Assembly: GCA_964291485.2 (NCBI GenBank)
Contig: OZ220224.1
Coordinates: 186,001-250,000, forward strand
From: Kistimonas sp964291485
Lineage (GTDB): Bacteria; Pseudomonadota; Gammaproteobacteria; Pseudomonadales; Endozoicomonadaceae
Direction of reading: 5' to 3'
DNA length: 64,000 bases
Of the stretch, positions 8,312 to 15,806 are shown piece after piece. Under the pieces are notes generated by a model, which made no database searches, was not told where the DNA came from, and saw only the letters and a program-made list of their open reading frames with translations. Every line of letters starts with the position of its first letter. Position 1 is the first letter of the stretch. The position numbers and the translations under genes were made by a program.

Positions 8312-9790
8312 TTACTGAACTTTCTGAATACCCGGCAGGAACCTTTGCAGGGTTTCCGGGTTGCGGGTTTCTTCAGCCGGCAGGTAGATACGGTAGTTGA
8401 TCCGGAACAAGCCTTCATCTGGTGCGGGCAGCCAGTTACTTTCAAGGCCTTTCGGCTTTTCGTGCTGGATGTAAATCGTCAGGGAACCATCGTCGTTGTA
8501 TTGCAGGTCTGTGTTACGGTCGCCAATAGAGTAGCGGTCGATTTCATTGTCGATCAGCTGGAAGTTGGTGCCGTACATGGTCAGGGACCAGAAACCCTTG
8601 TCCTGCAGCAGGGGAATCTCATCTTTTTCAAAATGCAGTACGTATTTCTGGGAACCATCCAGCAGGTTGGCATCCACATCTTCATAGGTACTGAAATAAA
8701 CACCTTCCTCACGGCTGTGAACCAGCAGGCCTTCCAGCGCACCTTCCGCCCGGTTGATGAAGTGGTAGCCGTACTCACCTTCATGCAGGTTGTTCCAGCG
8801 GGTGGCGTAAGGTGTGCCCCTGTATTTCACTTTCCAGACCATGATGTTATCCACATCATCCAAGGCTCGCTTTAAGCCACGCTGGATAGCTGGATCTAAT
8901 GCATCGCCGGCAAAGGGTTTGCCCAGCTCAATGCCGATACTCTGGAACATGCCAACAGCATCACGCTGATGTTCACGGGGTGGGTTTTCATTCAGCAGGT
9001 CCGCCATCTGTTCGAATAATGCGAGGTCTCCGTCGTATTCTTTGCGTTCCATCTGTACGGGGTTTACTTTGCCGAATCCGTCTTCCTTGCCCCAGTTGCC
9101 CAGACTGGTGGTGAAAACCTGCTTCTGGATCTCCATGACTTTGGCGATTTCCTCCGGACTGTCCTTGGCAATGCCATAGCGCAGGGCGATGACGGCGCTG
9201 TTGGTAGGCATACGCCGCAGGCTCAGTCCCTCCGGTACTTCACCCTGCCAGTCCGGACCAACAAACAGGAAGTTACCACCCTTACCACCGGTTGAACGGA
9301 TGCCAATATACGGCAGGTTTTCCAGGTAAGCGTCTGCAATCTGGGCGCTCCAGTAGCGGTCGAATACATCCGGGATGGTCACAACCACCGGATCGTCTTT
9401 CAGCTCCAGCAGCACGCCGCTATAGATAGTGTCGTTGTTGGGTGTATAGGGCAGGGTATCATCGGACGTTGCCAGTTTGGTCATGTGGCCAAATTCATTG
9501 ACGGGCGCACAGGGACAGATCTTGCGGGACATGACGAAGTCCAGCTTGCGCTCGTTCAGCCGCAGGCGACGCTCACGTTCAAAGATTTTCAGTGGTAAAC
9601 CGTAAACGTAAGCCTGTACACCCAGGGAATAGGCCCAGTTCTCCTTACTTTGGTCATCCCGTGCCTTGATTTCCTGCATGGTCATACCGGCATCCGGATT
9701 TTTCTTCTGCAGGTTGGGGCCCTTGAGTGTCGCGTAACCGGCGGTCCCGAGAATGGCGGCGACAGCTACCACGAGGAGTTTGCGCTTCAT
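8312..9790 (-). CDS. DUF1254/DUF1214 domain protein, exported
   Basis: A 492-residue protein with an N-terminal hydrophobic signal or anchor (residues 4-22). The N-terminal half matches DUF1254, including a PNNDTIYSGVLLELKDDPVV block and the FDRYWSAQI region. The C-terminal half matches DUF1214, with FWSLTMYGTNFQLIDNEIDR, the IGDR segment and the final LPAPDEGLFRINYRIYLP region. Proteins with this pair are common in proteobacteria and are periplasmic or membrane-attached; no reaction is established. The gene stands alone, with a strong terminator directly behind it and the convergently placed zinc-finger gene beyond that. The ATG at 9790 has only a distant AAGGA ribosome site. Confidence 0.85.
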   Translation of the reverse strand: MKRKLLVVAVAAILGTAGYATLKGPNLQKKNPDAGMTMQEIKARDDQSKENWAYSLGVQAYVYGLPLKIFERERRLRLNERKLDFVMSRKICPCAPVNEFGHMTKLATSDDTLPYTPNNDTIYSGVLLELKDDPVVVTIPDVFDRYWSAQIADAYLENLPYIGIRSTGGKGGNFLFVGPDWQGEVPEGLSLRRMPTNSAVIALRYGIAKDSPEEIAKVMEIQKQVFTTSLGNWGKEDGFGKVNPVQMERKEYDGDLALFEQMADLLNENPPREHQRDAVGMFQSIGIELGKPFAGDALDPAIQRGLKRALDDVDNIMVWKVKYRGTPYATRWNNLHEGEYGYHFINRAEGALEGLLVHSREEGVYFSTYEDVDANLLDGSQKYVLHFEKDEIPLLQDKGFWSLTMYGTNFQLIDNEIDRYSIGDRNTDLQYNDDGSLTIYIQHEKPKGLESNWLPAPDEGLFRINYRIYLPAEETRNPETLQRFLPGIQKVQ

Positions 9791-9969
9791 AGGAATCTTG
9801 TGTCCTTTTATTCGAATTATTAATGACGTTCAGCGCACTCAGGGTATCGTCGGGGAAAATTTATGGCCTGCCAGTGGCAGCCGAGTTTTGGCCTTTGGCG
9901 GACAGGTTTGTCAATGATGCAATATGGGTGGGAGCGCTCCTGGGAAAGGGAGCGCTTATTAAGCTATCT

Positions 9970-11001
9970 TCAGTGCGCGTGTGTTACCGGGAAGTGGTCA
10001 CGGGTACGGTTTGCATAGGCCACAAGAGCCAGCATCACGGGTACCTCGACCAGTACTCCGACCACGGTTGCCAGCGCTGCACCAGAGTGAAGGCCAAACA
10101 GGCTGATGGCGACAGCCACTGCCAGCTCAAAGAAATTGGAAGCACCGATCATACCACCAGGGGCGGCGATGCTGTGGGGCTCCTTCCACTTGTACATCCA
10201 GAAGTAGGCAATGGCGAAAATCAATGCCGTCTGGATAATCAGCGGAATGGCTATCAGGACAATATCCACAGGGTTAGCCAGAATGCGCGGTGCCTGGAAG
10301 CCAAATAACAGAACTACAGTCAGAATCAGACCGAGAATAGAGAGCGGCTTGATTTTCTGGCTAAAGCTCTGAAGCGCCTGTTCATTGTGCAGCATTTTAC
10401 GCGTCAGCAGACCGGCAACCAGCGGGATGACGATAAACAGAACAACCGACAGGAACAGGGTATTCCAAGGTACGATAACATCAGTTACGCCCAGCAGCAG
10501 GGCCGCGATTGGGGCGAACGCCACAACCATAACCAGGTCATTCACCGCCACCTGCACCAGGGTGTAGTTTGGATCCCCCTTGGTGAGCTGACTCCAGACA
10601 AACACCATGGCCGTACAGGGAGCCACGCCCAGCAGGATCATGCCGGCAATATATTCATCGCCCAGTTCCGGAGAAATCAGGCCGGTAAAACTACCAAACA
10701 CATATCGGATAAAGGCAATCGCCAGAAGAGCCATGGTGAAAGGCTTGATCAGCCAGTTGACCGTTAACGTGACAATCAATCCTTTCGGACGACGGTGGAT
10801 ATTTTTTACCGCGGTAAAGTCAATCTGCATCATCATCGGATAGATCATCAGCCAGATCAGTACCGCGATAACAAAATTGATGCTGGCGTATTCCCAGCCG
10901 CCAAGCATGGTAAACAGCCCCGGGAACAGGGTTCCACCGGCCAAACCGGCTACCATGGCAAGCCCCACCCAGAGACTGAGGAATCGTTCAAAAATACCCA
11001 T
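9970..11001 (-). CDS. acr3: ACR3-family arsenite efflux transporter
   Basis: A 343-residue inner-membrane protein with about ten hydrophobic helices. It matches the ACR3 (BART superfamily) arsenite permeases: it has the GVAPCTAMVFVWS motif with the conserved cysteine at residue 129, and the PGGMIGASNFFELAVAVAI motif near residue 290. It exports As(III), using the proton motive force. It lies 81 bases downstream of an arsR gene on the same strand, forming the arsenite arm of the arsenic locus. The intercistronic gap holds a candidate regulator site at 11033-11043. Confidence 0.93.
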   Translation of the reverse strand: MGIFERFLSLWVGLAMVAGLAGGTLFPGLFTMLGGWEYASINFVIAVLIWLMIYPMMMQIDFTAVKNIHRRPKGLIVTLTVNWLIKPFTMALLAIAFIRYVFGSFTGLISPELGDEYIAGMILLGVAPCTAMVFVWSQLTKGDPNYTLVQVAVNDLVMVVAFAPIAALLLGVTDVIVPWNTLFLSVVLFIVIPLVAGLLTRKMLHNEQALQSFSQKIKPLSILGLILTVVLLFGFQAPRILANPVDIVLIAIPLIIQTALIFAIAYFWMYKWKEPHSIAAPGGMIGASNFFELAVAVAISLFGLHSGAALATVVGVLVEVPVMLALVAYANRTRDHFPVTHAH

Positions 11002-11032
11002 AATAGTGACTCCTAAATATCGAATATCGACG

Positions 11033-11043
11033 AAATACGATTA
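11033..11043. promoter_or_regulatory. Candidate ArsR operator between arsR and acr3
   Basis: The 11-mer AAATACGATTA here recurs as its exact reverse complement at 11411-11421, directly upstream of the neighbouring arsR. Two copies, each just before a gene of the same cluster, suggest a shared regulator site. That ArsR binds it is an inference. Confidence 0.4.
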
Positions 11044-11082
11044 AGAATTTCAGAGAGCCCAGAAAAACCGGGCATACATTAC

Positions 11083-11400
11083 TTATCTGACGTTCATTTC
11101 ACTCAGCAGCTGCTGTAACCGTACCAGCGCCTCTGGGCGGAGACTGAAACAGGTGCGGGGATGTTGAACCTCCGCATGGACCAGGCCTGCCTGACGCAGT
11201 ACGCGCAAATGTTCCGATACTGTCGATTGAGCCAGATCCAGCTGGTCAACAAGGTCGGATCCCAGGCAGACGCCTGCTGCCAGAATCTTGATCAGCCTCA
11301 CCCGCGCCGGATGCCCAAGCGCCTTGGCCAATGCTGCCAGCTCTAACTCTTCGGCTTCATTGAATTCGAGATCGTTCAGGCTTTTCAAACACTCAGCCAT
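11083..11400 (-). CDS. arsR: ArsR-family metalloregulator (arsenite arm)
   Basis: A 105-residue winged-helix repressor. It has the usual ArsR layout: a HPARVRLIKIL helix, then a DLAQSTVSEHLRVLRQAGLV recognition region at about residues 57-76. The metal-site helix shows one cysteine, C45 in GVCLGSDL, rather than the ELCVCDL motif of classical ArsR. Arsenite sensing could therefore use other cysteines, such as C4 or the C-terminal TCF. The ATG at 11400 was chosen because a GGA site lies just upstream; an ATG two codons earlier is also possible. It is co-directional with acr3 and divergent from the second arsR. Confidence 0.88.
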   Translation of the reverse strand: MAECLKSLNDLEFNEAEELELAALAKALGHPARVRLIKILAAGVCLGSDLVDQLDLAQSTVSEHLRVLRQAGLVHAEVQHPRTCFSLRPEALVRLQQLLSEMNVR

Positions 11401-11410
11401 TGTCATTCCA

Positions 11411-11421
11411 TAATCGTATTT
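11411..11421. promoter_or_regulatory. Candidate ArsR operator upstream of arsR
   Basis: TAATCGTATTT, the reverse complement of the 11-mer at 11033-11043, lies 10 bases upstream of the arsR start codon. That position fits autorepression. No footprint data; assigned from the repeat only. Confidence 0.4.
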
Positions 11422-11503
11422 AGGCGATGAACGATACACCTGTCGCTCAGGTAAGGCAATACACCAAATTAAGCCTCAGTAACAATTGATGAGGGGCAGT
11501 GTG

Positions 11504-11557
11504 TTGACAGATCGTGAGTTTGATTTCAATATATATGGAAATTCATATATCCATATT
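11504..11557 (+). promoter_or_regulatory. Promoter and probable operator of the arsR-GAPDH-arsJ operon
   Basis: A perfect -35 box TTGACA at 11504-11509 is followed after about 17-18 bases by an AT-rich -10 region (AATATA around 11528-11533). Overlapping it is an inverted repeat, ATATGG at 11533-11538 and CCATAT at 11551-11556, which is a plausible binding site for the ArsR encoded just downstream. The start codon is only about 30 bases after the -10 region and has no Shine-Dalgarno sequence, so the leader is very short. Confidence 0.6.
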
Positions 11558-11565
11558 TATTTGTT

Positions 11566-11898
11566 ATGCAACCACACCAGTTTTTTAAGCTGCTCGCTGA
11601 CGAAACGCGTCTGCGCTGCCTGCTGCTGATTGCCCGTCACGGTCCGCAACGGGTGTGTGACCTGACGGCCGCGCTGGAAGAGTCCCAGCCCAAAATTTCC
11701 CGCCATCTGGCCCAGTTGCGGACATTGGGCGTGTTTCTGGATGAGCGACAGGGGCAGTGGGTCCATTACCGCATTGCTGACACGATTCCCGGCTGGTGTC
11801 GTAAAGTGATTGAGGGACTGGCGGACTCCAACTGTCTCAGGGAAACCTATCAGGCTGATATCGATCGGCTTGTGGCTCAGCCCTGTCAATGTGACTAA
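11566..11898 (+). CDS. arsR: ArsR-family metalloregulator (arsenate arm)
   Basis: A 110-residue winged-helix repressor, first gene of the arsR-GAPDH-arsJ operon. It starts MQPHQFFKLLADETRLRCLLLI, as in many ArsR proteins. C31 lies in the RVCDLTAALEESQPKISRHLAQLR region, and the C-terminus has a CxC pair (C107, C109). That cysteine arrangement differs from the neighbouring ArsR, so the two regulators probably bind arsenite differently. The ATG at 11566 has no recognisable ribosome site. The next gene starts 41 bases after its stop. Confidence 0.92.
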   Translation: MQPHQFFKLLADETRLRCLLLIARHGPQRVCDLTAALEESQPKISRHLAQLRTLGVFLDERQGQWVHYRIADTIPGWCRKVIEGLADSNCLRETYQADIDRLVAQPCQCD

Positions 11899-11939
11899 CC
11901 CAACGTATCTTTTCCAACCTGTTGTCTGGAGAATTGTCT

Positions 11940-12953
11940 ATGTCACGTACCATCAAAGTTGGTATTAATGGCTTTGGCCGTATTGGTCGTCTGGCTTTGC
12001 GCGCTGCTTTTGATTGGCCGGAACTTGAATTCGTGCAAATCAACGATGTTGCCGGCGATGCGCCAACACTGGCACACCTGCTGGAATTTGATTCTGTGCA
12101 AGGGCGCTGGCCCCACGCCGTCAGTGCGTCAGGCAATACCATCGAGATTGATGGCAAAACGATTACCTGCACCCGTGAGCGTGAGATTTCTGCCGTAGAC
12201 TGGTCCGGCTGCGATGTTGTGATGGAGTGCACCGGTGTCCACAAAGACCGCCAGTCCCTGGACCAGTACCTGGCTCAGGGTGTAAAGCGGGTTGTGGTTT
12301 CTGCACCAGTGAAAGATGACACTGTTCAGAATATTGTTGTCGGCGTGAATGACCACCTGTTCGAGCCGGACAGACACCCCATCGTTACTGCAGCCTCCTG
12401 CACGACGAACTGTTTGGCGCCTGTCGTCAAAGTGATTCACGAGAAACTCGGTATTGAGCGTGGTTCCATGACCACTGTGCACGATATCACCAATACCCAG
12501 ACGATTCTGGACGCACCTCACAAGGACCTGCGTCGTGCCCGCGCCTGTGGCATGAGCCTGATCCCCACGACCACGGGATCGGCCAAGGCCATTACCCAGA
12601 TTTTCCCGGATCTGGAAGGTCGTCTGAATGGTCATGCTATCCGGGTGCCGCTGGCGAATGCCTCTATTACCGATATGGTCTTCGATGTGGCCAGGGACAC
12701 CAGTCCAGAAGAAGTGAATGCCCTGCTCAAGGAAGCGGCCGAAGGCGAGCTGAAAGGTATTTTGGGTTATGAAGAGAAGCCGCTGGTCTCCATCGATTAC
12801 AAGGGCGACAGCCGTTCCTCTATCGTCGATGCCCTGTCTACCATGGTGGTCGATAACCGGATGGTGAAGATCTACGCCTGGTATGACAACGAGATGGGCT
12901 ATGCCTGTCGTACTGCTGAGCTGGTTCTGAAAGTGGGAAAGGCTGACCTGTAA
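11940..12953 (+). CDS. Glyceraldehyde-3-phosphate dehydrogenase of the ArsJ pathway
   Basis: A 337-residue phosphorylating GAPDH. It shows the NAD-binding GINGFGRIGRL motif at the N-terminus and the catalytic ASCTTNCLAP motif with C154. Its position between arsR and arsJ marks it as the dedicated arsenate-detoxifying enzyme. In the described ArsJ pathway, GAPDH uses arsenate in place of phosphate to make 1-arseno-3-phosphoglycerate, which ArsJ exports and which then breaks down outside the cell. The ATG at 11940 follows a TGGAGA ribosome site; an in-frame TTG at 11922 is less likely. Expression is expected to be arsenic-induced through the upstream ArsR. Confidence 0.9.
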   Translation: MSRTIKVGINGFGRIGRLALRAAFDWPELEFVQINDVAGDAPTLAHLLEFDSVQGRWPHAVSASGNTIEIDGKTITCTREREISAVDWSGCDVVMECTGVHKDRQSLDQYLAQGVKRVVVSAPVKDDTVQNIVVGVNDHLFEPDRHPIVTAASCTTNCLAPVVKVIHEKLGIERGSMTTVHDITNTQTILDAPHKDLRRARACGMSLIPTTTGSAKAITQIFPDLEGRLNGHAIRVPLANASITDMVFDVARDTSPEEVNALLKEAAEGELKGILGYEEKPLVSIDYKGDSRSSIVDALSTMVVDNRMVKIYAWYDNEMGYACRTAELVLKVGKADL

Positions 12954-12960
12954 ATGTGAA

Positions 12961-12983
12961 CCGGGGGCAGGAACTGCCCCCGG
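12961..12983 (+). other. Perfect intercistronic hairpin between GAPDH and arsJ
   Basis: CCGGGGGCAG (12961-12970), a 3-base GAA loop and CTGCCCCCGG (12974-12983) form a perfect 10-base-pair GC-rich stem, starting 8 bases after the GAPDH stop. It ends 20 bases before the arsJ ATG and has no T-run. It may stabilise the GAPDH message or reduce arsJ expression relative to GAPDH. Confidence 0.7.
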
Positions 12984-13003
12984 GTACCAGCGAGAGTGAA
13001 TCA

Positions 13004-14227
13004 ATGACATTTATTCCAGCCAGACTGTCCGGTCTGGATCGATCCGTTCGCCAATATCTGCTGATTACCTTTAATTACTGGAATTTCACCATCACCGATG
13101 GTGCGCTGCGCATGTTGGTGGTGCTGCACTTCCACAGCCTTGGCTACAGCCCGTTGGAAGTGGCGGCTCTGTTTCTGTTTTACGAGATCTTTGGTGTGGT
13201 CACCAACCTGACGGGTGGTTGGCTGGGCGCACGGCTGGGCCTGAACCGTACCATGAATATTGGGCTCGGATTGCAGATCGTGGCGCTTGGTATGCTGACA
13301 GTGCCGGCGACGATGTTGTCCGTGCCCTGGGTGATGGCGGCACAGGCGATGTCCGGCATAGCCAAAGATCTCAACAAGATGAGCGCAAAAAGCTCCATCA
13401 AGATGCTGGTCAAAGATGGCGGAAAGGGGAAGCTCTACCAATGGATCGCCGTACTGACCGGATCCAAGAATGCCCTGAAAGGGTTGGGCTTTTTTGTCGG
13501 TGGATTACTGCTTGCCACTGTGGGTTTCAGGTATGCCATGGTGGTCATGGCGGTGGTTTTGCTGGCCGTTCTGCTGCTAAGCCTGAAAATGCTGGATCAG
13601 GATATTGGCAAGGCGAAAAACAAAGCCAAATTCTCTGAATTGTTCTCCAAGAGTAGGGCGATAAATATTCTTTCCGCAGCGCGTTTGTTCCTGTTCGGTG
13701 CCCGGGATGTCTGGTTTGTGATTGCACTGCCCATTTACCTGGGCGCAACGTTTGGCTGGAACAGCTCCGAGGTGGGAGGGTTCCTCGCCCTGTGGGTGAT
13801 GGGTTACGGGTTTGTCCAGGGGATTGCGCCCAGGATAACCGGTAAAAACAATGATGGGCGCTCTGCCATGCTCTGGGCCGCCGGTCTGGCTCTCGTTACA
13901 GCAGCGGTTGCCTATGGTGTCAGCACAGGATGGCACGCCCAGACTGTTATCGTCGTCGGTTTAATGGTCTTTGGAGCCCTGTTTGCCATCAACTCTTCCC
14001 TGCACTCTTACCTGATCGTCGACTATGCCCGTGAAGATGGCGTATCTCTGGATGTTGGTTTCTATTACATGGCTAACGCCCTTGGTCGTCTGCTTGGAAC
14101 AGTGCTTTCAGGGTGGCTGTTTGAGGTGTCTGGACTGGTTCTTTGCCTGTGGGTCTCAGCCGGATTTATTGCACTGGCAGCACTCATTTCCATTGGTTTG
14201 CCCCGCAATCAAATGTTGGCTGACTAA
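13004..14227 (+). CDS. arsJ: ArsJ organoarsenical efflux transporter (MFS)
   Basis: A 407-residue major facilitator with about twelve hydrophobic helices. It matches ArsJ, which exports 1-arseno-3-phosphoglycerate made by the adjacent GAPDH. Supporting features are the linked GAPDH gene, the NYWNFTITDGALRMLVVLHFH start of helix 1 and the SGIAKDLNKMSAKSSIK region in the loop after helix 4. I chose the ATG at 13004 over an in-frame GTG at 12956: the longer start would place the intercistronic hairpin inside the coding region, and GAGAGTGA precedes 13004 as a ribosome site. It is the last gene of the operon. Confidence 0.92.
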   Translation: MTFIPARLSGLDRSVRQYLLITFNYWNFTITDGALRMLVVLHFHSLGYSPLEVAALFLFYEIFGVVTNLTGGWLGARLGLNRTMNIGLGLQIVALGMLTVPATMLSVPWVMAAQAMSGIAKDLNKMSAKSSIKMLVKDGGKGKLYQWIAVLTGSKNALKGLGFFVGGLLLATVGFRYAMVVMAVVLLAVLLLSLKMLDQDIGKAKNKAKFSELFSKSRAINILSAARLFLFGARDVWFVIALPIYLGATFGWNSSEVGGFLALWVMGYGFVQGIAPRITGKNNDGRSAMLWAAGLALVTAAVAYGVSTGWHAQTVIVVGLMVFGALFAINSSLHSYLIVDYAREDGVSLDVGFYYMANALGRLLGTVLSGWLFEVSGLVLCLWVSAGFIALAALISIGLPRNQMLAD

Positions 14228-14654
14228 TTATCATGCGCCCCTGCTACAAGGGCGCGTGTATAAATGACTAACGTAGATTATCTATCACAGATCAAGACAG
14301 TCTTTGATACTCCTTTTGGCGTTTGAGCAAAGCCCAAATGGCTTAACGACATATCTCTGCGTTCTGGATGAAGGGATAGCTTTCCATTGCCTGAGAAATG
14401 CTATGCCATTTTGATTTTTTGTCTTAATCGAGATTCCTATCGCCCTAAACGATCTTGGTTGGTTGTGGTTTTTTCTTGTATGAATGGAACCCTATAGGTT
14501 GCCAGTATGGTGAAATATCGAGTAGCGAGGCGTAAAGCAGTTCCTGAGATCGGCCAAATACCATAACACTAATACAATACGTTGATCAGAGGATGGCTAA
14601 TTCATTAGATGTATCTATCATAATACGGATTGGTTGCGTATCTTGGCACCCATT
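14228..14654. other. Gene-free stretch after arsJ
   Basis: No convincing gene in 427 bases. CATGCGCCC at 14232-14240 can pair with GGGCGCGTG at 14250-14258 directly after arsJ, a likely weak terminator (one G-T pair, no T-run). The remainder is AT-rich without clear repeats and ends at the left direct repeat of the island. Confidence 0.5.
14232..14258 (+). terminator. Hairpin after arsJ
   Basis: A 9-base-pair GC-rich stem with a 9-base loop starts 5 bases after the arsJ stop. It lacks a T-run, so its strength as an intrinsic terminator is doubtful. Confidence 0.4.
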
Positions 14655-14693
14655 CAACGAAAAAAGCCCCGGTGCCGATTAGCAAAGAGGCTT
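14655..14693. repeat. Left direct repeat of the tRNA-Phe-linked island (att-like)
   Basis: This 39-base sequence matches 19794-19832 at 35 positions, with the first 21 bases identical. It also forms a stem-loop with a T-run on the minus strand, so it acts as a terminator for the membrane-protein gene, whose stop codon (14679-14681) lies inside it. Confidence 0.65.
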
Positions 14694-15554
14694 GCCCGTC
14701 TGGGTTACGTGGTCAAAGCTGAATACATGTTCTACAGGGTTCTCATTGCACTTACCGACGTAGCGTCCAGGAAAGCGTAACCAACCTCTTTCCACGACAA
14801 CATCACCATCGCAAACAGGGCAATGGGCCTTGTAATGAACCATGTAAATTTTCCGTCCAGAGCTTTTGCCATCCTCTCCCATGATAGGGCGATACTCCAT
14901 CAGATAACTACGCATACTGAATACGTTCATCCACAGTGGGGCAAAGGCAACTCGTTTATCCATCAATCGGTAGAAGGGAAGTAAGAAGAGAGCAGCAACA
15001 CCCCAGATGATGGAGCTGGCCGTAATAAAGTTCATGACAATGGGAAGCGCGTTGGGTAATAGCTTGAGCGTAAGGGGGATAAACCCAAACAGAATGAGGT
15101 CGAAGATGGGTAACATGACTAGCAGGAAAAGTCCTACAGCCTTCCACCCTTTCATCTCGAAACGATGCGCCCATCTACTCCCAAATGGAGGTCTTTCATT
15201 CCGGTTCTGCTCAATGTAACGCACCCCTCCTTCAGGAACAGGGTACGCTGCTTCATGTTCACGGTGAGCCGTAACTTCTTCTTCCGTGATGTGAGTGGCT
15301 TTCAGGCTATAACGTGTCTTTCGACCTCTGCCACCTCCTGTAACCTTTATGGGTGTAGCAAAGTGAGAAAGACCTTTTTCTATAGCAATCGCCTTTAAAC
15401 GGGTGTCATCAGACAGAAGCTTCTCCAGCTGCTTAAACTTCTCATTGATGTAGCTCGACTGTTCAGTGTTGGATACCAACCTTTCCTGCTTCATCCAGTT
15501 GAGAAGCTGATCATTCTCAAAATAAATCTCTGCCGGGGGATGTTCTGTAGCCAC
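14679..15554 (-). CDS. Hypothetical membrane protein with C-terminal zinc-ribbon-like motif
   Basis: A 291-residue protein I do not recognise. Residues 1-60 are polar and helical, with an acidic N-terminus. A basic GGGRGRK stretch follows near residue 74, then two or three membrane helices between about residues 137 and 200. The C-terminal 70 residues contain HCPVCDGD and a later cysteine in GKCNENP, suggesting a small zinc-binding unit. The frame opens with GTG at 15554, with no good ribosome site, inside the end of the short upstream ORF in another frame. It may be translated by coupling or be the rest of one longer protein broken by a frameshift. Its last codons lie in the left island repeat. 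Confidence 0.6.
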   Translation of the reverse strand: MATEHPPAEIYFENDQLLNWMKQERLVSNTEQSSYINEKFKQLEKLLSDDTRLKAIAIEKGLSHFATPIKVTGGGRGRKTRYSLKATHITEEEVTAHREHEAAYPVPEGGVRYIEQNRNERPPFGSRWAHRFEMKGWKAVGLFLLVMLPIFDLILFGFIPLTLKLLPNALPIVMNFITASSIIWGVAALFLLPFYRLMDKRVAFAPLWMNVFSMRSYLMEYRPIMGEDGKSSGRKIYMVHYKAHCPVCDGDVVVERGWLRFPGRYVGKCNENPVEHVFSFDHVTQTGKPLC

Positions 15555-15682
15555 TGCTTTGTCAATGTTGCAAGGGCTTTCAGCAGTTTAAGGGGAATGA
15601 GATCTGAATCTTTCTCTTCCAGATAAGCGAATACAGCCTCAACAGCGTCAGAGCAGGCTCTAGCAGTGATTTCCTTATCCAT
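15491..15682 (-). CDS. Short ORF, probable N-terminal part of the membrane protein
   Basis: A 63-residue ORF starting at the ATG at 15682, which has a good AAGGGG ribosome site 6 bases upstream. It begins MDKEITARACSDAVEAVFAYL and runs into the next gene in a different frame, overlapping it by 64 bases. The natural reading is that LKALATLTK would continue into the TEHPPAEIYFENDQ of the downstream frame. A single-base indel near 15550, or a translational frameshift, may therefore have split one gene of about 340 residues. A genuine overlapping two-gene arrangement cannot be excluded. Confidence 0.5.
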   Translation of the reverse strand: MDKEITARACSDAVEAVFAYLEEKDSDLIPLKLLKALATLTKQWLQNIPRQRFILRMISFSTG

Positions 15683-15806
15683 CTTAAACCCCTTGGATAC
15701 CCCCATTTTTGGGGTTTGTATGTGTTTTCAGCGAACTATGCCATAGCAACATAAGCCTCACCAGCAGCAACAGCTGGGATAAAGCAAAGAAAAAGAGGAT
15801 CTTGTA

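Noticed and set aside
12129..13010. Long minus-strand open frame opposite the GAPDH gene.
   Set aside because: It is the shadow of GAPDH, with no family features or ribosome site; the same holds for the other long antisense frames, such as those opposite hisA-hisF and ompA.
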